Shown: one piece after another, positions 1 to 8,816 of the stretch
Layout: each line of letters opens with the position of its first letter
Numbering within the stretch: the first letter of the stretch is position 1
Source: Nonomuraea turkmeniaca
GTDB taxonomy: Bacteria; Actinomycetota; Actinomycetes; Streptosporangiales; Streptosporangiaceae
Assembly (NCBI RefSeq): GCF_005889735.1
Contig: NZ_VCKY01000116.1
Span: 1-33,205 of the forward strand
Reading direction: 5' to 3'
DNA length: 33,205 nucleotides
The notes under the pieces: model-generated
What the model saw: only the letters and a program-made list of their open reading frames with translations
What the model was told of the DNA's origin: nothing
The model's database searches: none
Made by a program: the position numbers and the translations under genes

Positions 1-250
1 CGCCGCCGGAGTCGACGAACTGCCATTGTTGCTGGTTGCCGTTGTTGCGGGTCCATTGGGTGATGCGGGCGCCGTCGTTGGTGGCGAGGTTGTAGACGTC
101 CAGGGCCTTGCCGCTGTTGCGGTTGAGCAGGATGTACCAGGCGTTGGTGTCGACGGTGGCCGCGTTGGCGGTCTGCGTCTGAAGGGCGACGAACAGGCTC
201 GCCAGTAAGGTGGCCACCGTCGCGAGGACGGCCAGGGACCTGAATTTCAC
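1..250 (-). CDS. Secreted ricin-type lectin domain protein, N-terminal part (cut by window edge)
   Basis: The gene starts with GTG at 250-248 after an AAAGG ribosome binding site, and reads off the left edge after 83 codons. Residues 1 to about 31 form a Sec signal peptide (basic MKFRS start, long Ala/Leu/Val core, ANA-A type cleavage). The mature part begins with the first repeat of a ricin-type beta-trefoil: NRNSGKALDV, then ARITQW and a QQQWQF segment, the usual Q-x-W signature. In related actinomycetes such an N-terminal trefoil often precedes an arabinofuranosidase or another hydrolase, but the catalytic part is outside this window and cannot be named. The GTG start overlaps the TGA (249-247) of the upstream relic reading frame. 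Role is probably binding of galactose- or xylose-containing polysaccharide. Confidence 0.8.
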   Translation of the reverse strand, partial: MKFRSLAVLATVATLLASLFVALQTQTANAATVDTNAWYILLNRNSGKALDVYNLATNDGARITQWTRNNGNQQQWQFVDSGG

Positions 251-524
251 GTCTGTGCCTTTCTGTCAGGGGGTGGTGGGGTCAAGGTGAAGGCCGGGCC
301 GAGGCTCGTGAAGGTGGTGCCGTCGGTGCTGTAGGAGAAGCGGGCCTGCCTGCCGGCGCTGTTGCCGTTGACCGGGGCGAGCTGCCATTGCCGGTTGGCG
401 CCGCCCCAGTCGTCGTACTGGACGATGTTGGCGCCGTCGGCGTTGGAGGCCCTGGACCTCAAGGGTTTTGTCGCTGTGGCGGCTGATGAACCTCACGTAG
501 CCGCCGGCGCAGTCGGCGAGGCGA
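247..524 (-). pseudogene. Decayed ricin repeat fused to a GH43-like C-terminal fragment
   Basis: Directly after the GH127 stop, the minus strand reads RLADCAGGYVRFISRHSDK and then LEVQG. Around 450-460 the frame shifts, and the adjacent frame continues SNADGANIVQYDDWGGANR and RQWQLAPVNG. Together these form one almost complete ricin repeat. It is followed by an ARFSYSTDGTTFTSLGPAF segment that resembles the C-terminal beta-sandwich of GH43 beta-xylosidases. The frame stops at 249-247, overlapping the start of the next gene. No start codon or ribosome binding site serves the first half. I read it as the remnant of a longer hydrolase gene, left after deletion and a frameshift. A sequencing error could explain the frameshift but not the missing remainder. 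Confidence 0.6.
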
Positions 525-542
525 GAACCGCGAGCACGCGCC

Positions 543-3269
543 TCACAGGAACCTCCAGAGGTTGTTGTTCGAGCCGTTGTCGTCGGCGAGCACGACCTGC
601 GCGCCCTGCGCGGTGCCGGCGAGGCCGAGGACCCGGCCGCCGTTGGCGCACTGGATGCGGAAGGCGGCGCTCGACCCGTAGCGCAGCCGCCAGCGATGGT
701 CGGCGGTGCCGTTGTCGGCCCACTGCACGACGCGCGACCCGGACGCGGTGCCCATGTTCTCCACGCCCAGCACCTTCTGGCTGTTGGAGTTGCGCAGCCG
801 CAGGTAGCCGCCGGTGTCCACGATCGCCGTCCACAGGTGGTCGGCGGTGCCGGTGTCACCCCACTGGACGACGAGCGCGCCGTCGGCGGTGGACATGCCG
901 GTGACGCCGAGCACCATCCCGGTGCCCACGTTCTGGATACGTCGCGCGCCGTTCGGCACGAACCGCCACTGGTTGTCGGGGCTGCCGTTGTCGGAGTCCT
1001 GGACCACCTGGGCGCCGTTGGCCGTCGAGCCGTTCTGGATGCCGAGCAGCTTGGAGCTGTGGACGTTGCGGATCTTGACGGAGCCGTCGCCGACGTCGCT
1101 GATCGTCCAGCGGTGGTCGGCGGTCCCGGTGTCACCCCACTGGAGCACCCGGGCGTTGTCGGCGGTCGACATGTTCTCGACACCGAGCACCTTGCCGCTG
1201 TTCACGTTGCGGAACCGCAGGGCGCTGCCGTCGATGACCGGGACCCAGTCGTGGTCGGCGGTGCCGTTGTCGGTCCACTGGAGGGCCAGGCCGCCGTCGG
1301 TGGTGGACATGTTCTGGATGCCGAGGGCCAGCCCGCTGGCCGCGTTGATCAGCCGGAAGCTCGCTGTCCCGGTACCGCCCTGACCACCGGTGTTCCAGTA
1401 GACGACGTAGTTGTGGTCGTGAGCGTCGTGGAACGGCCCCAGCCGCACCGACGCCCCGTTGGCCGTGGCCGTGAAGGTCAGGGAGGAGGTGCTGGTCCGG
1501 GTGATCGAGGAAGGGGTCAGGGCTGGGGCCGACGACAGGCCGGTGTTGCCGTAATCGCCTGACAACACGACCGGGCCGTAGGTGACGGCCTGCACGTTTG
1601 GGTTGTCGTTGGCGGCCTTCATGACCACCCGCATGGGCAGCCGCACGGTCACGGTGTCGCCCGGCGCCCACGACCGGGTGAGGTCGGCGTAGGTGCCCGG
1701 CGTGGTGGCGATGGTCTGCTGGACTCCGTTGACGCTGATCGTCGCGCCTTGGGTCCAGGCCGGGATGCGGACGCGCATCGTCCACGATCCGCTCGCGTTG
1801 CCGGTGACCTGCAGCGACGTGGTGTCGCCGACCGGGTAGGAGGTTGTCTGGGTGACCGTGATGCCGCGCTGGCTCCAGTTGAGCGTGGAGGGCACGAACA
1901 GGTTCACGAACAGGGTGGTGCCGTTGTGGAAGTAGATCGAGTCCATCAGCTTGGTGTTGGTCTCGATCCCGGTGCCCTGGCAGCACCAGAAGGAGTTGTA
2001 GTCCGTGCTCCAGGTGCCTCCGCCCCACGCCGGGCCGACACCCCGCCGTCCGCTGGGGTTGAGCGGGGTGAAGTAGGTGACGTGCCCGTGTGCGTCCGCC
2101 GGGTTCTGCTGCCCGAGCAGGTGGTTGAGCAGGGCGTTCTCGTAGTAGTCGAAGTAGTCGGCCTGGGCCGGCGACAGCAGCCACAACTCCCGGGTCAGCT
2201 TGAGCATGTTGAAGGTGTTGCACGCCTCGCCGGTGTCCCTGGTCAGGTGGGCGGCGATCGCGTTGGGGGCGCGGAAGTGCTCGGCCTGGCTGTTGGAGCC
2301 GTTCACGTACGTGTGCGCGCCGACGGTGATGGACCAGGCGTTGACGGCGATGTCGCGGTAGCGGGTCGTGCCCGTCGCCTTGTACTCGCGGGCCGCCCCG
2401 ATCCACTTGGGCACCTGCGTGTTGGCGTGCAACCCGTTGAGCCGGTCCTGGCCCGCGGCCAGCGGGTCGAACACGGCCGCGTGGTCGAACCGCTGGGCCG
2501 TGGCCAGCCAGCGGGAGTCGCCGGTCATCTGGTAAAGGTCCGTCAGCACGGCGTTCATGCCGCCGAACTCGGTGCCGAGCATGGCCTGCATCTGGCTGGA
2601 GCTGAGCCGCGACGTGCGTGCATCCACCCACCCTGCCAGGGCCAGCAGCACGGTCCTGGCCTGGGTGTTGCCGATCAGCCGCCAGACGTCCAGCAGCCCG
2701 GCCAGGGTCTTGTGGATGCAGTAGTACGGCACGTTGCCGTTGCTCAGGGTGCGGTTCTCCACGGCCGTGATGTCCGACTCGGGGAAACCGGACAGGTAGC
2801 CACTGGTGAATCCGGCGGCGCCGTTGTTCGCCTGGCATCGGGCCAACTCGGCCACCATGAGATTGGCCTTGTCCCGGCAGGTGGTGTCGCCGAGCACGGC
2901 GTAGGCCTGCGCCCATGCCGTCAGGAAATGGCCCTGCATGTGAGACCGGAACGGGAAGCTGGGCGCGTCCCAGCCGCCGTTGGCCGCCGCCCCGTTGGTG
3001 GACAGCCGGTGGTTGGCCCGGAAGACGTACAGGAGCCGGTCGACATCGACGAAGCGCAGGTAGCTGAGGGTGCGGTTCTGGTTGTCCAGCAGGCGGCCGG
3101 AGGTCAGCCGGACCTGGCCGAGGTCGAACTCGTAGGCCGAGACGCCGATGTCGGATCTGGCCCAGGGGAGTGCGGCCAGAGCGGGGGATGCGCCGGCCAC
3201 CTGGCCGGCGACCGAGAGCGCGGCGGTCGTGCCTGCGGCCTGCAAGAGCTGACGACGGCTCAAGGACAT
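543..3269 (-). CDS. GH127 beta-L-arabinofuranosidase (DUF1680) with two C-terminal ricin trefoils, Tat-exported
   Basis: A 908-residue exported enzyme predicted to release terminal beta-L-arabinofuranose. The start is ATG at 3269, seven bases after AAGGAG; a longer in-frame extension lacks a ribosome binding site. Residues 4-10 (SRRQLLQ) and the hydrophobic stretch to about 33 are a twin-arginine signal. The alpha/alpha-barrel and beta-sandwich of DUF1680 fill about 35-630. The zinc/catalytic cysteine pattern of the family is visible: E348 and C350 in GEACN, then C429-C430 in FWCCQG; C429 is the likely nucleophile by analogy with HypBA1. Residues about 637-908 hold six ricin-like repeats (GVENMSTADN-type, QWxDxGTADHxW), that is two tandem trefoils. 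Two TGTTAGCGCTAAC palindromes lie upstream. GH127 is closest; GH146 is a less likely alternative. Confidence 0.88.
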   Translation of the reverse strand: MSLSRRQLLQAAGTTAALSVAGQVAGASPALAALPWARSDIGVSAYEFDLGQVRLTSGRLLDNQNRTLSYLRFVDVDRLLYVFRANHRLSTNGAAANGGWDAPSFPFRSHMQGHFLTAWAQAYAVLGDTTCRDKANLMVAELARCQANNGAAGFTSGYLSGFPESDITAVENRTLSNGNVPYYCIHKTLAGLLDVWRLIGNTQARTVLLALAGWVDARTSRLSSSQMQAMLGTEFGGMNAVLTDLYQMTGDSRWLATAQRFDHAAVFDPLAAGQDRLNGLHANTQVPKWIGAAREYKATGTTRYRDIAVNAWSITVGAHTYVNGSNSQAEHFRAPNAIAAHLTRDTGEACNTFNMLKLTRELWLLSPAQADYFDYYENALLNHLLGQQNPADAHGHVTYFTPLNPSGRRGVGPAWGGGTWSTDYNSFWCCQGTGIETNTKLMDSIYFHNGTTLFVNLFVPSTLNWSQRGITVTQTTSYPVGDTTSLQVTGNASGSWTMRVRIPAWTQGATISVNGVQQTIATTPGTYADLTRSWAPGDTVTVRLPMRVVMKAANDNPNVQAVTYGPVVLSGDYGNTGLSSAPALTPSSITRTSTSSLTFTATANGASVRLGPFHDAHDHNYVVYWNTGGQGGTGTASFRLINAASGLALGIQNMSTTDGGLALQWTDNGTADHDWVPVIDGSALRFRNVNSGKVLGVENMSTADNARVLQWGDTGTADHRWTISDVGDGSVKIRNVHSSKLLGIQNGSTANGAQVVQDSDNGSPDNQWRFVPNGARRIQNVGTGMVLGVTGMSTADGALVVQWGDTGTADHLWTAIVDTGGYLRLRNSNSQKVLGVENMGTASGSRVVQWADNGTADHRWRLRYGSSAAFRIQCANGGRVLGLAGTAQGAQVVLADDNGSNNNLWRFL

Positions 3270-3389
3270 GCGGTGCTCCTTGGATATGGGGGGTGGTGAC
3301 CGGCCGCCGCCGGTCACGTGTTCACCGGGTCAGGCCCTCGGAGAGGCCGCCCATGATTGTCGGCGCGGAGATGCCGCGCTCGAGCGACT

Positions 3390-3403
3390 TGTTAGCGCTA
3401 ACG
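3390..3403. promoter_or_regulatory. LacI-type operator TGTTAGCGCTAACG
   Basis: This is a near-perfect inverted repeat (GTTAGCGCTAAC, perfect over 12 bases) 121 bases upstream of the GH127 start. The central CG with symmetric arms is typical of LacI/GalR-family operators. The same word occurs at 3525-3538 and 9315-9328. Confidence 0.75.
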
Positions 3404-3524
3404 CTTCGTCGGTGAGGTCATCCGGGGCCATGACATGCCGGCGGACGATGCGTCCTGTGCGGTCGCCAGGGATGAGGAGGGACATCCAGGGCTCCTTGAC
3501 TAGATCACAGATGGCCACGAGATC

Positions 3525-3538
3525 TGTTAGCGCTAACA
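3525..3538. promoter_or_regulatory. LacI-type operator TGTTAGCGCTAACA
   Basis: This is a perfect 14-base palindrome 256 bases upstream of the GH127 start. It lies 135 bases from the site at 3390, so the pair could support looping. It is identical to the site in front of the CE1 esterase gene at 9315-9328, so these loci probably share one repressor. Confidence 0.75.
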
Positions 3539-3699
3539 TCCTGCCTAGAACTGTGTGGCCTGCTTTGCCGCGGAGTACATCCGACGGTCCGGCCCGGCGT
3601 CAACGAGGGGCACCCCTCGCCGACCTGGGCGTTGCCGCCGGAACGCCTTCCCGCCTGGACTTTTGCCCCCCAGGAGATCGCGCCGCACTGCTCGTGCCT

Positions 3700-3712
3700 G
3701 TGAAAGTTTCAC
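3700..3712. promoter_or_regulatory. GAAAGTTTC-type operator (GTGAAAGTTTCAC)
   Basis: This 13-base palindrome with a single central base matches the GAAAnTTTC element known upstream of actinomycete xylanase genes. Two more copies lie on the xylanase side at 9082-9090 and 9120-9128. It sits 433 bases from the GH127 start and 629 from the GH95 start, so its target is unclear. Confidence 0.5.
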
Positions 3713-4171
3713 CGAAGTTGCCGGGTGGCAACAGGGTAATTTGCGACGAGGTGCGGGTTAACTTGCTGTCTCGAGCCGTGATCATGCGACATGAGGGAGG
3801 ATGCCTTCGGCCTGGCTTGGAGTATCCAACCGCCGCTCATCAGCACCATGTCGCAGGCTTACGGCTGCTCCGCGGGTGCGGCCGGCACCGTACTTGATCT
3901 TCATTAAGTTTCTTCCCTGGGCGCTGTTGACGAGCCGCAGGGAGGGTTCTACCTTCCTGCAGAGATGCTTAAGCGAACGAACGGCGCTCCGAGATGGTCC
4001 CCGCTCGTCCGTGATGCCCGGGTGTCAGCACGGCGAAGAACTCCCACCACACGGCTATCTGCTCGCCCTCGGTAGGCCGAGGCGACGCTCAACGGCACCT
4101 TGCGCCACTCCGGGACACGTGTGTGGTCACGGTGTGATGGAGCGCTCCCACAGCAGGGTGGCGGTGCCAAC

Positions 4172-4271
4172 CCGCAGTGCAGGGCGCCTCCACCGCCGCC
4201 GGCGCGAACATCGTCCAGGACGACGACTGGGCTGCGCCGACCAGCAATGGCAACTCGTACGGGTCGGCTGA
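4172..4271 (+). pseudogene. Relic of a C-terminal ricin repeat
   Basis: One frame reads VQGASTAAGANIVQDDDWA. After a one-base shift near 4235, the next frame reads DQQWQLVRVG followed by TGA at 4269-4271. This is the last repeat and terminus of a ricin trefoil, very similar to the relic at 247-524 (SNADGANIVQYDDW, RQWQLAPVNG) although on the opposite strand. It lacks a start, and nothing recognisable precedes it. Confidence 0.6.
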
Positions 4272-4340
4272 CGGACGATGCCCGCCACGCGGACATCGTC
4301 CAGCGGACCGACCACAACCCCGTAGGGAACGAGAGTAGAG

Positions 4341-7184
4341 ATGGCTGATTTATCGCGAAGGCAAGTGTTGAGATTCGGCGCGGCCGGAGCCGGCGCCGCG
4401 ATGTTGCCGTTGCAGTGGACGGCCGCCGCCCGGGCCGCCTCGGCGCCCCCTCCGGAGGTGAGCGCCGCGAACGATCTTGCGCTGTGGTACGACGAGAGCG
4501 CCGGCACGGACTGGCTGCGAGCGCTCCCGATCGGCAACGGCCGCCTGGGAGCCATGGTGTTCGGCAACGTCGACACCGAGCGGTTGCAGCTCAACGAGGA
4601 CACCGTCTGGGCCGGTGGCCCGTACGACCAGAGCAACCCCCGGGGTGCGGCGGCGCTGGGGCAGATCCGGCAACTGGTCTTCCAGAACCAGTGGAGCCAG
4701 GCCCAGACACTGATCGACCAGAACATGCGAGGAAACCCGGTGGGCCAGCTGGCCTACCAGACCGTCGGTAATCTACGGCTCGGCTTCGGCAGCGCCGCCG
4801 GGGTATCGGAGTACAACCGCTACCTCGATCTGACCACCGCCACCACGGTCGTGTCCTACCTGCAGAACGGCGTACGATACCGGCGCGAGATGCTTGCGAG
4901 CGCGCCCGACCAGGTGATCGCCATCCGCCTCACCGCCGACAAGCCCGGCTCGATCACGTTCTCCGCGACGTTCGACAGCCCGCAGCGGACGACCCGCTCC
5001 AGCCCGGACGGGACCACGGTCGCACTCGACGGCATCTCGGGTGACATGGAAGGAGTGACCGGCTCGGTGCGGTTCCTGGCGCTGGCCCGCGCCGTCGCCG
5101 ACGGCGGCAGCGTCAGCAGCTCCGGCGGCACCCTGCAGGTCAGGGCCGCGAACAGCGTGACGGTGCTGGTGTCCATCGGCTCCAGTTACCGCGACTTCCG
5201 CGACGTCGCCGGCGACTACCAGGGCATCGCGCGGCGCCATCTCGACGCGGCCGTCGGCAGGACCTACGACGACCTGCGCGGCCGGCACGTCACCGACTAC
5301 CAGCGGCTGTTCGGGCGCACGACGCTCGACCTCGGCCGTACCGCGGCAGCCGACCAGCCGACCGACGTGCGGATCGCCCAGCACGCGAACACCGACGACC
5401 CGCAGTTCTCCGCACTGTTGTTCCAGTTCGGCCGCTACCTGCTGATCAGCTCCTCCCGTCCAGGCACTCAGCCGGCCAACCTGCAGGGCATCTGGAACGA
5501 TTCGCTGACGCCGGCTTGGGACTCGAAATACACCATCAACGCCAACCTGCCGATGAACTACTGGCCGGCCGACACGACGAACCTGTCGGAGTGCTACGAG
5601 CCGGTGTTCAAGATGATCAACGAGCTCGCGGTCAGCGGCGCCCGGACGGCCCGCGTGCAGTACAACGCCGGCGGTTGGGTGACCCACCACAACACCGACG
5701 CGTGGCGCGGAACGTCGGTCGTCGACGGCGCGTTGTGGGGCATGTGGCAGACCGGCGGCGCGTGGCTGGCCACCCTCATCTGGGACCACTACACCTTCAC
5801 CGGCGACCTGGAGTTCCTCCGGCAGTACTACCCGGCCATGAAGGGCGCCGCGCAGTTCTTCCTCGAGACCCTCGTGGAGGAGCCGAACCTCCGGTATCTG
5901 GTCACGAACCCGTCGAACTCCCCGGAACTGCCCCACCACGCGGGCGTCAGCGTCTGCGCCGGCCCCACGATGGACAACCAGATCCTGCGTGACCTGTTCA
6001 ACGGCTGCGCCCAGGCCGGCCAGGCACTCGGCGTGGACGCCGACTTCCGGGCGCAGATCCTGGCCGCCCGCGACCGGCTCCCGCCGATGACGACCGGCTC
6101 GCGCGGCAACATCCAGGAGTGGTTGTACGACTGGGTCGAGACCGAGCCCGCCCACCGGCACATCTCCCACCTGTACGGCCTGCATCCCAGCAACCAGATC
6201 ACCAAACGCGGCACTCCGGGGCTGTACACCGCCGCGCGGCGAACCCTCGAACTGCGCGGTGACGACGGGACCGGCTGGTCACTCGCCTGGAAGATCAACT
6301 ACTGGGCGCGGATGGAGGAGGGCGGCCGTGCGTACGCGCTGCTCCGCCTCCTGGTGAGGACGGACCGGCTGGCGCCGAACATGTTCGACCTGCATCCCCC
6401 GTTCCAGATCGACGGCAACTTCGGCGCCACGTCCGGCATCGCCGAGATGTTGCTGCACAGCCACAACGGCGAGCTGCACGTGCTGCCGGCGCTGCCGCCG
6501 GCCTGGCCGAACGGCAAGGTGCAGGGTCTTCGGGGGCGCGGCGGCTACACCGTGGACATCACGTGGAGCTCCGGCGGGGCCACCGAGGTCCTCATCAGGT
6601 TCGACCGCGACGGGACGGTCAAGGTGCGCGGCCGCATGTTCACCGGAACCTTCCAGGTGGCCGACGCCGCGACCGGCGCCGCCGTCAGCGTCACCAGACC
6701 CGAGTCCGACGTCATCGGACTGACAGGCCAAGCCGGGCGCACGTACCGCGTGACCGCGTCCGGCCCGCCGGCGAGCTACGTACGGATCACCAACGTCACC
6801 ACCGGCCTGGTGCTGGACAGCGGCGGCAACGTCGCCTCCGGCTCGGTGCTCAAGCAGTGGAGCTACAACGGCAGCGTCAACCTGCAGTGGCAGCTGGTGG
6901 ACCTGGGCGGCGGCTGGTACCGCATCGTCAACCGCGCCAACGGCATGGTGATCGACAGCTGGGGCAACGCCGCCAACGGCGCCAACGCCCGGCAGGCGGC
7001 CTGGAACGGCGGCAACAACCAGCAGTGGCGCCTCAACAGCACGGGCAACGGCCGCAACCAGATCATCAACCGGGGCACCGGCACCGCACTGGACGGCATG
7101 GGCAACAGCACCGCCGGGTCCACCGTGGCCATGTGGGCGCCGAACACCAGCACCAACAACCAGTGGACGATCACGGGCGTATAA
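4341..7184 (+). CDS. GH95 alpha-L-fucosidase/alpha-L-galactosidase with C-terminal ricin trefoil, Tat-exported
   Basis: A 947-residue exported exo-hydrolase of family GH95, an inverting family acting on terminal alpha-L-fucose or, in plant-polymer contexts, alpha-L-galactose. SRRQVLRF (residues 5-12) plus the Ala-rich core to about 34 form a Tat signal. The N-terminal beta domain starts at LALWYDE and LPIGNGRLGAMVFG, followed by the LNEDTVWAGGP signature. The catalytic barrel carries N400-A-N402 in front of MNYWPAD, an SPE segment (E529, probable general acid), HRHISHLYGLHP, and D691 in FQIDGNFG; residue roles are assigned by family memory. Residues about 812-947 are three ricin repeats ending in NNQWTI. 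A weak GAGAG lies before the ATG. The gene stands alone and ends at a strong hairpin (7241-7279). Substrate choice between fucose and galactose is open. Confidence 0.9.
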   Translation: MADLSRRQVLRFGAAGAGAAMLPLQWTAAARAASAPPPEVSAANDLALWYDESAGTDWLRALPIGNGRLGAMVFGNVDTERLQLNEDTVWAGGPYDQSNPRGAAALGQIRQLVFQNQWSQAQTLIDQNMRGNPVGQLAYQTVGNLRLGFGSAAGVSEYNRYLDLTTATTVVSYLQNGVRYRREMLASAPDQVIAIRLTADKPGSITFSATFDSPQRTTRSSPDGTTVALDGISGDMEGVTGSVRFLALARAVADGGSVSSSGGTLQVRAANSVTVLVSIGSSYRDFRDVAGDYQGIARRHLDAAVGRTYDDLRGRHVTDYQRLFGRTTLDLGRTAAADQPTDVRIAQHANTDDPQFSALLFQFGRYLLISSSRPGTQPANLQGIWNDSLTPAWDSKYTINANLPMNYWPADTTNLSECYEPVFKMINELAVSGARTARVQYNAGGWVTHHNTDAWRGTSVVDGALWGMWQTGGAWLATLIWDHYTFTGDLEFLRQYYPAMKGAAQFFLETLVEEPNLRYLVTNPSNSPELPHHAGVSVCAGPTMDNQILRDLFNGCAQAGQALGVDADFRAQILAARDRLPPMTTGSRGNIQEWLYDWVETEPAHRHISHLYGLHPSNQITKRGTPGLYTAARRTLELRGDDGTGWSLAWKINYWARMEEGGRAYALLRLLVRTDRLAPNMFDLHPPFQIDGNFGATSGIAEMLLHSHNGELHVLPALPPAWPNGKVQGLRGRGGYTVDITWSSGGATEVLIRFDRDGTVKVRGRMFTGTFQVADAATGAAVSVTRPESDVIGLTGQAGRTYRVTASGPPASYVRITNVTTGLVLDSGGNVASGSVLKQWSYNGSVNLQWQLVDLGGGWYRIVNRANGMVIDSWGNAANGANARQAAWNGGNNQQWRLNSTGNGRNQIINRGTGTALDGMGNSTAGSTVAMWAPNTSTNNQWTITGV

Positions 7185-7240
7185 CGCCGCTGGGCCCGCT
7201 CGGGACCCTTGTCGAGGGGCGCTCCGAACGGGCCTGGCTC

Positions 7241-7279
7241 ACCTTCCCTCGGCCTCCTCACCGGGGCCGAGGGAAAGGT
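7241..7279. terminator. Bidirectional rho-independent-like hairpin between GH95 and GH10 genes
   Basis: ACCTTCCCTCGGCC (7241-7254) pairs with GGCCGAGGGAAAGGT (7265-7279), giving 14 base pairs with one bulged base and a 10-base loop. It lies between two convergent stop codons (7184 and 7356). There is no long U tract, as is common in actinomycetes. Confidence 0.75.
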
Positions 7280-7355
7280 CACACCGGAGTGCGGTCAGCA
7301 GGTGGAGCCGGTCCGGGTCAGCAGGACCAGGCGCCAGTGCGACAGCCGGTGAAGC

Positions 7356-8816
7356 TCACGCGGTGCCCGCGTTGTAGGTCCACTTCTGGTTGTTGCCGCC
7401 CCAGCAGCCGTACAGCTGCAGCCCCGTGCCGTTGCCAGTGCCGGCGCCGACGGCGTCAAGGCACAGCCCGGACTGTACGCCCACGATCGTGCCGTCGGAG
7501 TTGACGCGCCATTTCTGGTTGTCGCCACCCCAGCAGGAGTAGATCTGGACCTTGGCGCCGTTGCCCGTGCCTGCGGCATCCAGGCACTTGTTGCCGTACA
7601 CCTTCAATTCCCCTGCTGAGGTCTGCGTCCACTGCTGGTTGCTCTGGCCGTTGCAGTCCCACAGGTTCACCGCGGTGCCGTCGGTGGTGCTGGCGTTGGG
7701 CACGTCCACGCAGCGGCCGGAGGCCACGCCCTTGATCTGCCCCACGCCCCCGCCGGGCGTCGGCGTCGTGGTGCCGCCGTTGAGCGCGTTGAGCACCGCG
7801 GTGTAGGCGGGCTTCTTGTTGCCGTTGCCGTCGAAGAGCAGCGCGGCGGCGCTGGCGCCGAGCCAGGAGTCGGTGTCGCGGACCCCCCAGACCGTGATGC
7901 CGGTACAACGCGGCACCGCCAGGCAGTCGTTGACGACGTTGGCGTACGTGGTGGCCGAGCCGCCCTGGATGTCCAGCTCGGTGATCTGCACGTCGACCCC
8001 CAGCGCGGCGAAGCTCTGGATGGTCGTGCGGTAGTTGCTGTTGTAGGGGCTGTTGCTGTTGAAGTGCGACTGCAGGCCGACGCAGTCGATCGGCACGCCG
8101 CGGGCCTTGAAGTCCCTGACCATGTTGTAGACGGCCTGCGTCTTGGCCCAGGACCAGTTGTCGATGTTGTAGTCGTTGTAGCACAGCTTGGCAGCCGGGT
8201 CGGCGGCGTCCGCGGTGCGGAAGGCCACCTCGATCCAGTCGTTGCCGGTGCGCTGGAGGTTGGAGTCACGCCGGCCGCCGGAGTTGCCGTCGGCGAAGGC
8301 CTCGTTGACCACGTCCCAGGCGTAGATCTTGCCCTTGTAGTGGCCCATGACGCCGTTGATGTGGTTGATCATCGCCTGGCGCAGCGTGCTGCCCGACAGC
8401 GCCTGCATCCAGCCCGGCTGCTGGGCGTGCCAGGCCAGAGTGTGCCCGCGCACCCGCTTGCCGTTCTGCACGGCCCAGTTGTAGACCCGGTCCCCGGCGG
8501 TGAAGTTGAACTGCCCCCGGTTGGGCTCGGTGGCGTCGATCTTCATCTCGTTCTCGGCCGTCACCATGTTGAACTCGCGATTGGCGATCGTCGTGTAGGC
8601 GGAGTCGCCGAGCCTGCCCGCGGCGATGGCGGTGCCGAAGTAGCGGCCGCTCTGTGCGGCGGCCGCGCCGAGCGTGCTCTCCGCGGCATTGGCCGGAATC
8701 GCCGTCGCCAGTGCTGTGATCAGGCCGAGTGCGCCGAGCGCGCCGGTAATCAGCGCCCGGCGACGCGCGCGGAGCGGCCGTCGGGCGGTAGGTGGGGACA
8801 TGGCGTTGACACGCAT
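7356..8816 (-). CDS. Secreted GH10 endo-1,4-beta-xylanase with C-terminal CBM13
   Basis: A 486-residue secreted xylanase that cuts the beta-1,4-xylan backbone with retention. ATG at 8816 follows GGAGG by seven bases. A long Sec signal (twin basic clusters, Ala/Leu core) ends near ANAAEST (about residue 45). The GH10 barrel spans about 50-345: GHTLAWHAQQPGWM, acid/base E172 in WDVVNEAF, and nucleophile E280 in ITELDIQ. A TTTPTPGGG linker leads to a ricin-type CBM13 (about 361-486) with three repeats (CVDVPNAS, CLDAAGTG, CLDAVGAG) and QQW/QKW motifs. The layout is that of Streptomyces XlnA/FXYN-type enzymes. The CBM13 is close in sequence to that of the divergent CE1 gene. GAAAGTTTC sites upstream suggest xylan-linked repression. 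Confidence 0.95.
   Translation of the reverse strand: MRVNAMSPPTARRPLRARRRALITGALGALGLITALATAIPANAAESTLGAAAAQSGRYFGTAIAAGRLGDSAYTTIANREFNMVTAENEMKIDATEPNRGQFNFTAGDRVYNWAVQNGKRVRGHTLAWHAQQPGWMQALSGSTLRQAMINHINGVMGHYKGKIYAWDVVNEAFADGNSGGRRDSNLQRTGNDWIEVAFRTADAADPAAKLCYNDYNIDNWSWAKTQAVYNMVRDFKARGVPIDCVGLQSHFNSNSPYNSNYRTTIQSFAALGVDVQITELDIQGGSATTYANVVNDCLAVPRCTGITVWGVRDTDSWLGASAAALLFDGNGNKKPAYTAVLNALNGGTTTPTPGGGVGQIKGVASGRCVDVPNASTTDGTAVNLWDCNGQSNQQWTQTSAGELKVYGNKCLDAAGTGNGAKVQIYSCWGGDNQKWRVNSDGTIVGVQSGLCLDAVGAGTGNGTGLQLYGCWGGNNQKWTYNAGTA

Larger units (their letters stand above)
3270..4340. other. Regulatory gap between divergent GH127 and GH95 genes
   Basis: This 1,071-base stretch separates two outward-facing hydrolase genes. 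It has no convincing intact gene: open frames here lack codon bias and ribosome binding sites. It holds two TGTTAGCGCTAAC palindromes on the GH127 side (3390-3403, 3525-3538), one GTGAAAGTTTCAC palindrome (3700-3712), and a decayed ricin-repeat relic (about 4172-4271) just before the GH95 gene. The stretch 3890-3920 is locally AT-richer, but I see no clear -35/-10 pair. Confidence 0.7.

Noticed and set aside
543..1380. Tandem DNA repeats in the GH127 3' region
   Set aside because: The repetition is explained by six ricin repeats at protein level; the DNA copies are diverged, so this is not a satellite or CRISPR-like array.
1749..3299. A 516-codon open frame on the plus strand across the GH127 gene
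   Set aside because: It is antisense to a well-supported gene, has Arg/Gly/Val-rich low-complexity composition, no ribosome binding site and no recognisable domain. Such frames are routine in high-GC DNA.
3801..4317. Overlapping short open frames in the gap before GH95
   Set aside because: They lack ribosome binding sites and codon bias, and one of them simply runs through the ricin relic out of frame.
4773..6185. A 470-codon minus-strand open frame opposite GH95
   Set aside because: Composition and lack of motifs show it is a shadow of the real gene.
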